This document shows positions 20,815 through 31,908 of a stretch of 64,000 nucleotides of DNA, in pieces; positions within the stretch are counted from its first letter, which is position 1; each line of letters starts with the position of its first letter. Under the pieces are notes generated by a model. It saw only the letters and a program-made list of their open reading frames with translations, searched no databases and had not been told where the DNA came from. Position numbers and translations under genes: made by a program. The stretch is from Cherax quadricarinatus (lineage: Eukaryota > Arthropoda > Malacostraca > Decapoda > Parastacidae): positions 18,454,385-18,518,384 of the forward strand of contig NC_091369.1 in the NCBI RefSeq assembly GCF_038502225.1, read 5' to 3'.

Positions 20815-21340
20815 ATATTACATGGCCCGTACCAGTGTTGAGGAGAGTGACACCGTATGGTTTTGGGTTTATGCCCTTTATCCTGAATTTTTACATCCAA
20901 CACCGGCAAGGCTACCTCAGCTAGGCCATCATTATTGCCATTAGCTGCAACCTTTACATCAGTCACTGTAGTGTCAGGGTTATTAACATTATCATTATTG
21001 TCACCATTATTATAAGAATCACATACAACCCTGCACATAACTGTATGGTGCTTTCCCTTGTTGCATTGATAGCAACTGTTCAATTTGGTATGACAATCCT
21101 TTACATTATGATTGTCTAGACATCTGATAAATCTGTCAAGTTCTTTCATTCTTTCCACTTTAATATCCCATGAATTACAGGCATTACAATTTTTAGTGAA
21201 ATGAGTACCCTGGCAGAAGAGGCAGTCTCTCTTTTCCTTGCCTGACCTCTTATTAACTGGGTTACACTTACCGAGGTACTTATTCCTCTTACCTTGATGT
21301 GAGGAACCACTATTACTGATTCCTGACTTGATATGTGCCT
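20796..21340 (-). pseudogene. BEL/Pao gag zinc-knuckle region
   Basis: The minus-strand frame 21158-20796 carries CLDNHNVKDCHTKLNSC and YQCNKGKHHTVMC, the double knuckle with GKHHT..C typical of BEL/Pao gag, which packages element RNA. Upstream, to about 21340, a broken frame still shows cysteine-rich sequence before the knuckle. Frameshifts separate it from the N-terminal gag part at 21483-21914. Confidence 0.75.
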
Positions 21341-21482
21341 ATTTAACTCTTAACTATGATTATTACCACTGGGATTAATTTTCCCTTTTGAGACTTGACA
21401 GATACTTCAGCGTCATTATGTGTTATATCCTTAGAACTGTTTGGCTGGCTGGTCTGCAATTGAACAATTAATTCCTGCCGAC

Positions 21483-21914
21483 CTAGTCTGATTTCCTCCA
21501 GACCGTACTATGGAGGTTTTGGCAAAACCCACCCTTTGCATTAATAGGTTGATCAACTGCCTGGCTTACACCCTTTAATTTATTCAAAGCCTTACTTTTA
21601 CAAGACAGTTTTTCTTCCAATTCGTAATGTTGATTAATTAAAACATTCATTTCCATTCCATCTGCACAATTCTCCAGCAGATCTCTTTCACAGTCTTTAA
21701 ACCACAATTTGTACCAATCAAATCTACTCTCTAAAGCATCTAAATATAACTTTAATTCATTAGGGTTCACGGTTCTTTGTTTCACTAAATCAAATGCCTT
21801 CGTCACATGGCTTTTAATAGCCTGTAATGATGCTTTCATTACTCTAAAATTCACGGACTTGTCAGCCACATTAACTCCATTAGATCCAGTCATGGTTAGA
21901 GAATTATTAATCAC
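21483..21914 (-). pseudogene. BEL/Pao gag N-terminal region
   Basis: A 143-codon frame with KASLQAIKSHVTKAFDLVKQ, LDALESRFDWYKLWFKDCERDLLEN and YELEEKLSCKSKALNKLK, a helical gag N-terminus as in BEL/Pao elements. It begins 0.2 kb inside the 5' LTR and primer site, the expected position. It is broken after about residue 140. Confidence 0.7.
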
Positions 21915-22121
21915 TGATTATACAACTTAAGTAGGCGCCTTATAAGAGTAATTCTTGCACTATACTCTTGTATAAATCCTAGCCACCCATGTGCTAGCAA
22001 TTAATTGGGCTAATTGTCATCCATCACACGATCGATTAAACTTGTGCACCCTACACCCACTTCCTTCAATCAGTCACTTAATTATTAAGTAATTAATTCA
22101 ATTAATTTTTTCACTGATTGC

Positions 22122-22139
22122 ATCCGGTTCGAAGGACCA
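22122..22139 (-). promoter_or_regulatory. Primer-binding site, tRNA-Tyr-like
   Basis: On the minus strand the 18 nt reads TGGTCCTTCGAACCGGAT, complementary to a tRNA 3' end. It matches the end of animal tRNA-Tyr (ATCCGGCTCGAAGGACCA) with one mismatch. It lies 9 nt inside the right-hand LTR, which fixes the element orientation as minus. The tRNA identity comes from recall of the conserved tRNA-Tyr sequence. Confidence 0.75.
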
Positions 22140-22148
22140 ACGGGCAGA

Positions 22149-23321
22149 TATGGAAACTTTTCTAGGGTGCTTACCTGTATGTACCTCAACATTATATACA
22201 TACCAGTAATCTCATTGGGAGACAATCATATTGTTTACCGTAGTCACCTCGTGTAGACATGTGAGAAAACTTAACCACCCCTGGGTCGCACCAAGTGGTC
22301 CCCTCGACCTCACAATCTTATCCATATCTATCCGAGACCAGTATGGATTGGGTAGCACCCACAAGTACGGTGCTACTAATTAATTGTGGACTGTATAGAT
22401 TATATTAGTTTAGCTGAATGAAGGGGAGGGGGGTAGGATACACCTGGATACATCCATCAAGGAAAACATTTATACATAATCCCACCACTTACCAGATGTT
22501 CTCTGGCGGTCACTTGATGTAGTTGGATCACTCATAACCTATCTAATTACAACATAACACAACTGGCCAGCATAAGTTTGTTATAACTAGAAGGGTTACT
22601 TAACTGTGGGTGATTGATACTCCTTATTTCTTCCATTCACCATCTCAGTTTCGATGTCCTGCTACACCGACACGGTTCTCATTCCGGCAGGACGAGGTAT
22701 CCGTCGGTTTGTCCCGGTTAGAAGTCGTGAGTGATTCCATAAATCTCCATTATCCCCGGTACGAGAGTCACACGTTCACTCGGAGCAAGGTGCTCTATTT
22801 CACATCCCGCATTCTCTTAACTCAATGTTATTATCACTGATTACATTACCATTTACAAGACGATTTAACGTCTCATAACTATTATACAAATTAGAGGTTA
22901 CTCCATTAAGATCTGAGGCCGATGAGCGAGGATTAACACACGGGTATGTCCCCTGGACACACCCTGGCCGTGCACCTGCCACCCGGTCCTACTCTCATCA
23001 CACTTTTTACCACTCTATTACCGTGGTCCCGTAAATCACGTTCCCTCACTCTCCACCAGGAACAGTTACGACACTTCTTATTATGAAATGAGGCCTATAT
23101 TAATCCTTAGGCCGCCGTGAATGTCAATTTCGTGGTTCCATGCTTTCTCAGCTTCTTCACCACATTCAAAACAATCCGCGCCACTCCCCCCCCGCACATC
23201 CGCGCATGCGCAAAGGGAACTCTTGGTTCTACTCTTATTTTCAAATACATTTTTGACCCATATAGACACATTAAACACCTATTAGGCACTATAGTTTCGG
23301 AAAATCAAAAAATTTTCCACA
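22149..23321 (-). repeat. BEL/Pao 5' LTR (right copy)
   Basis: 1173 bp with the same termini as the left LTR. Private differences include an extra GAGT near 22729-22732 and C/T changes at several sites, so the copy has had time to diverge. Promoter activity would run leftward. Confidence 0.9.
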
Positions 23322-24836
23322 GGGAGGGGGGTAGGATACACCTGGATACATCCATCAAGGAAAACATTTATACATAATCCCACCACTTACCAGATGTTCT
23401 CTGGTGGTCACTTGATGTAGTTGGATCACTCATAACCTATCTAATTACAACATAACACAACTGGCCAGCATAAGTTTGTTATAACTAGAAGGGTTACTTA
23501 ACTGTGGGTGATTGATACTCCTTATTTCTTCCATTCACCATCTCAGTTTTGATGTCCTGCTACACCGACACGGTTCTCATTCCGGCAGGACGAGGTATCC
23601 GTCGGTTTGTCCCGGTTAGAAGTCGTGATTCCATAAATCTCCATTATCCCCGGTACGAGAGTCACGCGTTCACTCGGAGCAAGGCGCTCTATTTCACATC
23701 CCGCATTCTCTTAACTCAATGTTATTATCACTGATTACATTACCATTCACAAGACGATTTAACGTCTCATAACTATTATACAAATTAGAGGTCACTCCAT
23801 TAAGATCTGAGGCCGATGAGCGAGGATTAACACACGGGTATGTCCCCTGGACACACCCTGGCCGTGCACCTGCCACCCGGTCCTACTCTTATCACACTTT
23901 TTACCACTCTATTACCGTGGTCCCGTAAATCACGTTCCCTCACTCTCCACCAGGAACAGTTACGACACTTCTTATTATGAAATGAGGCCTATATTAATCC
24001 TTAGGCCGCCGTGAATATCAATTTCGTGGTTCCATGCTTTCTCAGCTTCTTCACCACCTTCAAAACAATCCGCGCCTCTCCCCCCCGCACATCCGCGCAT
24101 GCGCAAAGGGAACTCTTGGTTCTACTCTTATTTTCAAATACATTTTTGACCCATATTACCTGGAGTTTACCTGGAGAGAGTTCCGGGGGTCAACGCCCCC
24201 GCGGCCCGGTCTGAGACCAGGCCTCCTGGTGGATCAGAGCCTGATCAACCAGGCTGTTGCTGCTGGCTGCACGCAAACCAACATACGAGCCACAGCCCGG
24301 CTGATCCGGAACTGACTTTAGGTGCTTGTCCAGTGCCAGCTTGAAGACTGCCAGGGGTCTGTTGGTAATCCCCCTTATGTGTGCTGGGAGGCAGTTGAAC
24401 AGTCTCGGGCCCCTGACACTTATTGTATGGTCTCTTAACGTGCTAGTGACACCCCTGCTTTTCATTGGGGGGATGGTGCATCGTCTGCCAAGTCTTTTGC
24501 TTTCGTAGTGGGTGATTTTCGTGTGCAAGTTCGGTACTAGTCCCTCTAGGATTTTCCAGGTGTATATAATCATGTATCTCTCCCTCCTGCGTTCCAGGGA
24601 ATACAGGTTTAGGAACCTCAAGCGCTCCCAATAATTGAGGTGTTTTATCTCCGTTATGCGCGCCGTGAAAGTTCTCTGTACATTTTCTAGGTCGGCAATT
24701 TCACCTGCCTTGAAAGGTGCTGTTAGTGTGCAGCAATATTCCAGCCTAGATAGAACAAGTGACCTGAAGAGTGTCATCATGGGCTTGGCCTCCCTATTAG
24801 GCACTATAGTTTCGGAAAATTAAAAAATTTTCCACA
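23322..24836 (-). repeat. Partial third LTR, interrupted by C
   Basis: Begins GGGAGGGGGGTAGGATACACC, equivalent to LTR position 18572, directly against the end of the right LTR. It continues to 24156, is interrupted by a C fragment (24157-24795) and resumes for the last 40 bp. About 14 bp of LTR is missing at the interruption. It lacks most private changes of the adjoining LTR, so it is not a recent copy of it. Confidence 0.85.
24157..24795 (-). mobile_element. C LINE fragment inside BEL/Pao LTR
   Basis: A 3' fragment of family C of about 639 bp with a continuous 204-codon frame (24190-24804) from REAKPMMTLFRSLVLSRLEYC to the family stop. It is nearly identical to the C2 end. It is younger than the LTR it interrupts. 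Confidence 0.9.
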
Positions 24837-24841
24837 GTGTC

Positions 24842-25795
24842 AACACCAGCAGCATTACTATCGTTGATAGCAGACGTGATCGTGCTCTGTTGATGTACTC
24901 CCAGAGTGACTCGCTCAACCATATTGTCTGAGTTCAGGCATGGGTCAGTATTCAGACATGAAGTATCTGGTAGGCCTATTGCCTCATCATGGGGGGTGAT
25001 GGGTGAGGCGGGAGCCCTGCGGCTGGCGATGTGGGCAGCTTTCGCTCTGCAGTCAGCATGAGCAGCCTTGACTCCTGGAGTCTTACAATTGATACATTCT
25101 AATGCAACGGTCTGGTGTTTCTTGATCATATCATAGCACTGGTGAGAAGGATGGGCCTTGGCACACACTGCACACCAGTGTGACTTACTAAAGCATTTAA
25201 AAGCAACGTGACCCAAGCGCTGACACTTGTAGCATCTACGGTGAGGTGGTTTGTACAAAGCTATTTTGTAACTCCTGTTAAGCGCTGCACGAGAGTAGAT
25301 ATGTGATGGTGGAGTCCCTTGACCAATCCACCCAGCCAATATCAGATCATTTGGAAGTCGACGAGGGTTTGCAACTTGAACTGACAACAGGAATTTAGGA
25401 TCCATGTACTTATTGACATTGTGGATAACAATAAGTACTTTAGGTGATCTTGGTGGGGCAGCTTGGAGTTGGATGTTAGCATATTTATGAGTAAGAAGTT
25501 TTTCTATGAATGTTGGGTCGTTAGTAACGAAAACGTAATTATCCTCGTCATGACGAAAGTGAATCCGAAGGTTTTTTTCTGGGTTGTCTAATGAAGCTTC
25601 GTAAAACCATCTAAACTTGACCTCAAACTCAGTGTAAGCAGGGAAATCAAGCCTAACCGTTCTGCAATGGTTGTTGTTGCTCTCGTTGTTTCTTGCAGCA
25701 AGCCTCCTTTGAAATCCTCTTTCTTTTTTCAAAGCTCCCTTACTTCTAAAACGTACGAATTCGCCTTCACCATCATTTACTTCGTTCACATCCAT
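24842..25795 (-). pseudogene. B2-1 ORF1, N-terminal half (zinc knuckles)
   Basis: Starts at ATG (25795) and runs to the BEL/Pao insertion. Residues about 30-190 form a FPAYTEFEVKFRWFYEA...KVLIVIHNVNKYMDP region as in I-type ORF1 proteins. Then come three knuckles: CYKCQRLGHVAFKC, CAVCAKAHPSHQC and CINCKTPGVKAAHADC. Such ORF1 proteins bind element RNA as nucleic-acid chaperones. The frame itself has no stop up to the insertion; it is broken only by the BEL/Pao element. Confidence 0.85.
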
Positions 25796-25859
25796 AGGTC
25801 ACTTTTAGTTCAGCTGCTTGAGATGGAAGAGTTAGTCTGTTACTTTTGGGTCAGCGAAA

Positions 25860-26700
25860 CCGCCTTTATTCCATAAGAGAGAAGGGACAAGGAAGGAATA
25901 TTCACCTCGCTAGACACAGGCAATATGGGTGTAGTGGCCTGCGGGTCGCAGTGCGATTTTCAAGGTCATTCACTGGGCCCACAGTCGTCTCGATTATTAT
26001 TATAATCAAAAACAGTCGTCTCGAGAGTTACCAACACTGTACTACTTGTTAATTACTCCAAACCCGCAGCACTTAACACATCTAGCACAGGTGTCTTGGA
26101 ATGACAGACAAATTTTCACTACATAAGAACTAGTTCTCACAACACCGAAGGTACGGCCGGAACACTGTAGAACGTTCACAAAGGCATTCTGTAACTTAGC
26201 CTTCACTGGCTGGCTTGGAGCGCTCTTTAGCTAAACTCGCTCTTATCCCATATGTAGATAATGGCGACGAGTTAAGGGATACCGGTGAATAGGAAAGTCG
26301 AGGAAGGGACATTCACCTCACTAGACACACGCAGTATGGGTGTAAGTGGCATGCGGGTCTTATAGTGCCATTTTCAAGGTCACCCAGCAGGCCAGACATT
26401 CCTCACTCATTTTAAGCCTACGTAGGTACTGATGGTAGCACAACTGCCTAAGTCAATGAAATCCACTCGTGCAAATAGTTACAACAAATCTGCAGCACTT
26501 AACACTTCTAGCACAAACTTACTATGTTTATAGGTGAACCTCTGGCAGGTCCCACTTAAAAAGTAAGTACTGCAATGCTCGAAAAATTGTTCTTAACTAA
26601 GCCACTGCAGGAAACACTGGTATGCCAGCAGCTCTGTAGAACGTATGCGTAGACATGCTGGGGGTCAGGAGCTGTAACTGCAGGCTGCCTTAGCTTGTCC
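25860..26700 (-). promoter_or_regulatory. B2-1 5' UTR with two tandem monomers
   Basis: Two diverged copies about 410-425 bp apart share blocks such as TTCACCTCGCTAGACACAGGCA / TTCACCTCACTAGACACACGCA, GTGGC(C/A)TGCGGGTC, ATTTTCAAGGTCA and GCAGCACTTAACACNTCTAGCAC. They lie immediately upstream of ORF1 on the minus strand, where LINE promoters sit. Promoter function is inference from position and by analogy with monomer-type LINE promoters. Confidence 0.6.
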
Positions 26701-27300
26701 TGGCTAGCTTGGTGTGCTGCTTTCAAGCTTGCTTGAATGTGCTTGCTAAGCCCTTGTCAACCACTTGGATATATGCTTGTAGCAGGCAGGTAGGCACACA
26801 GGAGACATATTCGTAAGATGAATGGAGTGCGGCACGGAGGACTGACACGGGCACTCAAGCATTTATGTGGTCTGGCAAAAACCGCCTCTAGACCATAATT
26901 AAATAGAGGCGAATGCCTGAGTTCCAAATCGAGGAAGGAGGGGAGACAGGCGAGGTGGAGTGAAGGTGTAGCCTCCTACAGCCACTTCAAATCAACATGT
27001 TTGTGTTTCACTAGGTATATCACTAGTCACAGTTCACACATAAGAGTTCCAGCAGCAATTCAGCTGCGCTCCAACGATATTTGTTGCATGATGAGTTATC
27101 AGTCGGGTGAGATAAGCAGTTCTGATATAGAAGGCCTAGGACTTCACTCAACACACACGTCCTCTCCCCTCAACCACTCAGGCCTAACTGACAGTTAGAA
27201 ATAGAAATACAAATAGCTAGAGCTTCATTTAAGGAGGTTATTAATAGAGTATTCAAGAGGTTGCTAGTAGAATTACAGTAAATCAACCATTCAAATCATT
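26701..27300 (+). other. Boundary of B2-1 and probable 5' UTR of C1
   Basis: Not coding. The right half, roughly 27000-27300, is probably the 5' UTR of C1 because the PHD-finger ATG follows at 27301. The exact edges of either element cannot be set, since no second copy covers them. Confidence 0.4.
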
Positions 27301-30300
27301 ATGAAGCCCTGTGTAGTCTGCGGTCAATCAAACAAACGGGCTTCCACATGAATAAATTGTCATTTTTGTGGAAATTGGTGTCACGCCCCTTGTGCAGATA
27401 TCCAAGAACTAGCTACAAGCAGTATTAAAAAAGGGAAGTGTTTTTGGGTATGCCCAAATGAGATAAATCTGTGGACTGAAATCACAAGGGTATTAAAAGA
27501 GGATAACATCAAAGCTGCTTTCATAGACAACCTGGAAGCTTTCTACAACAGAAGGGAACATAAAAAGTCTGGGCTGAATGGTACTGCCCTTGATACTGGC
27601 CATGTAGTCAGAAACTGTAAGGCTGGAGGTGATGTCCTAGTAGCCAGTAAATGTGGGGCTGATAGTGCTGTCCGGGGAGACAGTAATGGTGAAGCTGGAG
27701 GTGCTGTCCTGGGAGACAGTATTGGTGAAGCTGGAGGTGCTGTCCTGGGAGACAGTAATGGTGAAGCTGGAGGTGCTGTCTTGGGAGACAGTAATGGTGA
27801 AGCTGGAGGTGCTGCCCTGGGAGACAGTAATAGTGAAGCTGGAGGTGCTGTCCTGGGAGACAGTAATGGTGAAGTTGGAGGTGCTGTCCTGGGAGACAGT
27901 AATGGTGAAGCTGGAGGTGCTGTCCTGGGAGACAGTAATGGTGAAGCTGGAGGTGGTGTCCTGGGAGACAGTAATGGTGAAGCTGGAGGTGCTGTCCTGG
28001 GAGACAGTAATGGTGAAGCTGGAGATTTTGTCCAGGTAGTCGGGAATTATACGCAGGAAGGAATACATATAAATGACCTCATAGGGGACAGGAGCCGTAG
28101 TAGGGAAACAAGTGTAGTCAAAGAAAAGATAAAACCAATATTGCAAACTAGAAATACAACAGGAAATAGCAAACAAGAGGACTCCACTAGCAATAGTGAG
28201 GATATATTACCAAAAACAACTGGTGGGAGCTCCATTGTTGGTGCTAGGGAGGATAGGAATAAGACAGGGAAACATGCACCAACAGGGAATACAGTCACAG
28301 AAACCCAAGGCAAACGGAAACCAAGCCTGTGCACATACTATGCACTTGGTATCTGCAGACATGGGAAATCTGGAAAAACAGACGGGACATACAACTATGA
28401 CCACCCTAGAAAATGCCGTGCCCATATGACAACAGGAAAATGCAAACTCCCTTCCTGTAAGCTTTTTCACCCTGAAATGTGTACCTCTTCAGTACAGGAA
28501 AGACTGTGCTACAACTTAAATTGCCAGGCACACCATCTAAAGGGGACAAAAAGATACAAAACATCCAGGCCATGGGAAAACCTGGGTAGCCACAGCCACT
28601 CAAGAGGGAGAGGTTTTTTAGTGCCAGGAAGGAAAAAAACTGGCAGGAAATGGCAGAAATCGTACACCAAATCCAGTCATTCCTGGAGTGGAACCACAGT
28701 CGATGGCCTCCACTCCAAACCAACAGATACAGATACTAATGCCGGAAAAAAAAATCCCCCCCCCCCCAGTACCAACAATACCACCAGTCCGATGACATTC
28801 TTCTTTGCAAATATACAGGGTCTAAAGCCAGCAACAAACAACAAAATACCTTTCATCCGTGGACTGCTTGCAGAGGCAAAGGCAATGTTCGCGGCTTTCA
28901 CTGAGACCCACATAAAGGATCACTTGGACAACGAAATATGGATCCCAGGTTACAACCTATACAGATGTGACAGAGTGAACAGGCAAAAAGGTGGGGGGGG
29001 GGTTGGCCTGTACATTGCAGAGTCACTTGTTTGCACAGAACTGCTGAATGCCTCAAATGATGTAGTGGAAGTTTTAGCAGTAAAGGTCGAGAACCAAAAC
29101 TTAGTCATTGTGGTAGTCTACAAGCCTCCGGATGCAACATCCCAGCAATTCCAGGAACAGCTGTTAAAAATTGACCACTGTCTGGAAAATCTTCCAGCTC
29201 CTGCACCCAACATCTTGCTCCTGGGGGATTTCAACTTAAGGCACCTAAAATGGAGGAATATAGCAAATAATATTGTTTCAGTAATAACACCAGGAGACAG
29301 CTCTGATGAAAACTCACACTCACACGAGCTTTTAAATCTCTGCACAAAATTCAATTTAAACCAGCAAATAATAGAGTCTACTAGACTGGAGAATACACTA
29401 GACCTCATCTTCACTAACAATGATGATCTGATAAGAAATGTCACCATATCAAAAACAATATACTCAGATTACAACATAATTGAGGTTCAGACATGTATGC
29501 GTGGAGCCCCAGACCGACATAATGAGACTAGTCACGAGGGAGCATTCACCAAATTCAACTTCAATAACAAAAACATAAAGTGGGACCAAGTAAACCAAGT
29601 CCTAACCAATATAAGCTGTGAAGATATACTAAGCAACACAGACCCCAACATATGCCTAGAACAGATTAACTTGGTGGCACTCGATGTATGCACAAGGCTT
29701 ATTCCTCTAAGAAAACGGAGGAGAAGATGTAAAATTGAAAGAGACAGGCGCTCCCTTTACAGGCGACGGAAAAGAATAACAGGGCGGCTAAAAGAGGTCA
29801 ATATATCTGAAATGCGTAGGGAGACACTGGTCAGAGAAATAGCAAGCATCGAACTTAAGCTAAAGGAATCTTATACGAGTCGGGAATCGCGGGAAGAACT
29901 AAAAGCCATAAATGAAATCGAAAGAATCCCAAAGTATTTCTTCTCCTATGCCAAATCAAAGTCGAGAACAACGTCCAGTATTGGGCCCCTACTTAAACAA
30001 GATGGGCCCTACACAGATGACAGCAAGGAAATGAGAGAGCTACTCAATTCCCAATATGACTCAGTTTTTAGCAAGCCGCTAACCAGACTGAGAGTCGAAG
30101 ATCAAAATGAATTTTTTATGAGAGAGCCACAAAATTTGGTTAACACAAGCCTTTCCGATGTTATCCTCACGCCAAATGACTTCGAACAGGCGATAAATGA
30201 CATGCCCATGCACTCTGCCCCAGGGCCAGACTCATGGAACTCCGTGGTCATCAAGAACTGCAAGAAGCCCCTATCACGAGCCTTTTCCATCCTATGGAGA

Positions 30301-31369
30301 GGGAGCATGGACACGGGGGTCGTCCCACAGTTACTAAAAACAACAGACATAGCCCCACTCCACAAAGGGGGCAGTAAAGCAACAGCAAAGAACTACAGAC
30401 CGATAGCACTAACATCCCATATCATAAAAATTTTTGAAAGGGTCCTAAGAAGCAAGTTCACCACCAATCTAGAAACCCATCAGTTACACAACCCAGGGCA
30501 ACATGGGTTTAGAACAAGTCGCTCCTGTCTGTCTCAACTATTGGATCACTACGACAAGGTCCTAAATGCACTAGAAGACAAAAAGAATGCAGATGTAATA
30601 TATACAGACTTTGCAAAAGCCTTCGACAAGTGTGACCATGGCGTAATAGCGCACAAAATGCGTGCTAAAGGAATAACAGGAAAAGTCGGTCGATGGATCT
30701 ATAATTTCCTCACTAACAGAACACAGAGAGTAGTCGTCAACAGAGTAAAGTCCGAGGCAGCTACGGTGAAAAGCTCTGTTCCACAAGGCACAGTACTCGC
30801 TCCCATCTTATTCCTCATCCTCATATCCGACATAGACAAGGATGTCAGCCACAGCACCGTGTCTTCCTTTGCAGATGACACCCGAATCTGCATGACAGTG
30901 TCTTCCATTGCAGACACTGCAAGGCTCCAGGCGGACATCAACCAAATCTTTCAGTGGGCTGCACAAAACAATATGAAGTTCAACGATGAGAAATTTCAAT
31001 TACTCAGATATGGTAAACACGAGGAAATTAAATCTTCATCAGAGTACAAAACAAATTCTGGCCACAAAATAGAGCGAAACACCAACGTCAAAGACCTGGG
31101 AGTGATCATGTCGGAGGATCTCACCTTCAAGGACCATAACATTGTATCAATCGCATCTGCTAGAAAAATGACAAGATGGATAATGAGAACCTTCAAAACT
31201 AGGGAGGCCAAGCCCATGATGACACTCTTCAGGTCACTTGTTCTATCTAGGCTGGAATATTGCTACACACTAACAGCACCTTTCAAGGCAGGTGAAATTG
31301 CTGACCTAGAAAATGTACAGAGAACCTTCACGGCACGCATAACGGAGATAAAACACCTCTATTACTGGG
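27301..31369 (+). mobile_element. C1: CR1-like LINE, 5' and middle part
   Basis: Plus-strand C element with ORF1 and ORF2 fused in one frame. The sequence stops matching C at 31369. The missing 3' end seems to be at 50058-50538, because both break points carry CTATTACTGGG and share private variants (CTATTACTGGG where other copies have CAATTATTGGG). Confidence 0.8.
27667..28026 (+). repeat. Coding minisatellite, 36 bp x 10
   Basis: Ten units of exactly 36 bp (GCTGTCCTGGGAGACAGTAA then TGGTGAAGCTGGAGGT). All keep the C1 reading frame and encode AVLGDSNGEAGG. Few substitutions separate units. It forms a flexible acidic linker between the PHD and CCCH parts. Confidence 0.95.
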
Positions 31370-31382
31370 CCTACTCTTATTA

Positions 31383-31908
31383 TTGGCGATTACAATGCGA
31401 GACACAAAAGCATTGGAAACTCACAGTTTGGTAATCGTAATGGCAATCAACTGTTGTCACAGTCATGATAATGTCCAAATTGTAGGTGACCTTGAACCCA
31501 CGCATATCTATGGAGGCGTCCTTGATCTGTGCCTGGGCTTCAACATTACTTCTGCCAGCTGTGAGTCTTCCATTGTAACAGATATAGCGTCTGATCATTT
31601 CCCTAGGCTAACCTCTCTAGATATTGGTAATACTATCCTTCCTGGTGGGATATTCAAACGGAAACGTTTTAATGTTCCCACAGATCAGCATGATGACTTT
31701 GTTGCACATGTGACCGACTGGTATAATTCCTATGAGTGTTCCTCTGTAGAGACCTTTAACAATGCTCTCGTGAGCAGTATTCAGAACTACTTTGAGCCGC
31801 CACTGCAACCTCTTGGTACTCTAAACCCAACAAACTTCTATAATAATCATACCTCCTTCAAAAACCATACTTATTACAATGATTCTAAACTTCGTACACT
31901 GAAACAAA
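31383..31908 (+). pseudogene. B2-2 ORF2, endonuclease fragment
   Basis: Encodes the C-terminal EEP portion: DNVQIVGDLEPTHIYGGVLDLCLGF, SDHFPRLTSLDIGN and KNHTYYNDSKLRTLK. It is about 90% like B2-1 at 17160-16660. It lacks the catalytic N-terminus by 5' truncation and is cut by C2 at 31906. Confidence 0.85.

Larger units (their letters stand above)
18299..24836 (-). mobile_element. BEL/Pao LTR retrotransposon remnant
   Basis: Two LTRs (18299-19472 and 22149-23321) flank a 2.7 kb internal region with BEL/Pao-type gag and protease-linker remnants on the minus strand and a tRNA-Tyr-like primer site. A third, partial LTR follows the right one. GTGTC borders the unit at 18294-18298 and 24837-24841, a 5-bp target duplication splitting B2-1 ORF1. 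RT, RNase H and integrase are absent, so the copy is an internally deleted, non-autonomous derivative. Confidence 0.88.
8206..26700 (-). mobile_element. B2-1: I-superclade LINE with nested insertions
   Basis: A minus-strand LINE whose parts are recovered in order from right to left. They are a 5' UTR with two diverged monomers (25860-26700), ORF1 (25795 down to 24842, then 18293 to 17573), ORF2 (17573 to 13253), and a 3' UTR with the family tail (8692 to 8206). Insertions separate the parts: two A LINEs at 8717-13228, a C fragment at 15980-16583 and a BEL/Pao element at 18299-24836. The same order is seen in B2-2. The right boundary is approximate. ORF2 carries several frameshifts, so this copy is dead. 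Confidence 0.8.
27301..31434 (+). pseudogene. C1 fused ORF: PHD, repeat, CCCH, EEP, RT
   Basis: One frame from ATG 27301 interrupted only by TGA at 27349. A PHD finger lies at codons 3-57 (CVVCGQ, CHFCGNWCHAPC, WVC). A 12-residue GDSNGEAGGAVL repeat follows at 123-242. Cys/His clusters at about 340-415 (CTYYALGICRHG, CRAHMTTGKCKLPSCKLFH, CYNLNCQAHH) look like CCCH fingers. EEP is at about 495-735 (FFANIQGL, TETHI, LLLGDFNLRHL, TLDLIFTNND). RT is at about 1010-1240, with DFAKAFDKCDH, SSVPQGTVLAPILF and FADD at 30868-30879. Usually CR1 ORF1 and ORF2 are separate, so this fusion is notable. Sequence after 31369 belongs to B2-2, and the frame's last residues are accidental. Confidence 0.85.

Noticed and set aside
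27637..28176. Minus-strand SSFTITVSQDST repeat protein
   Set aside because: Antisense of the 36-bp coding repeat of C1.
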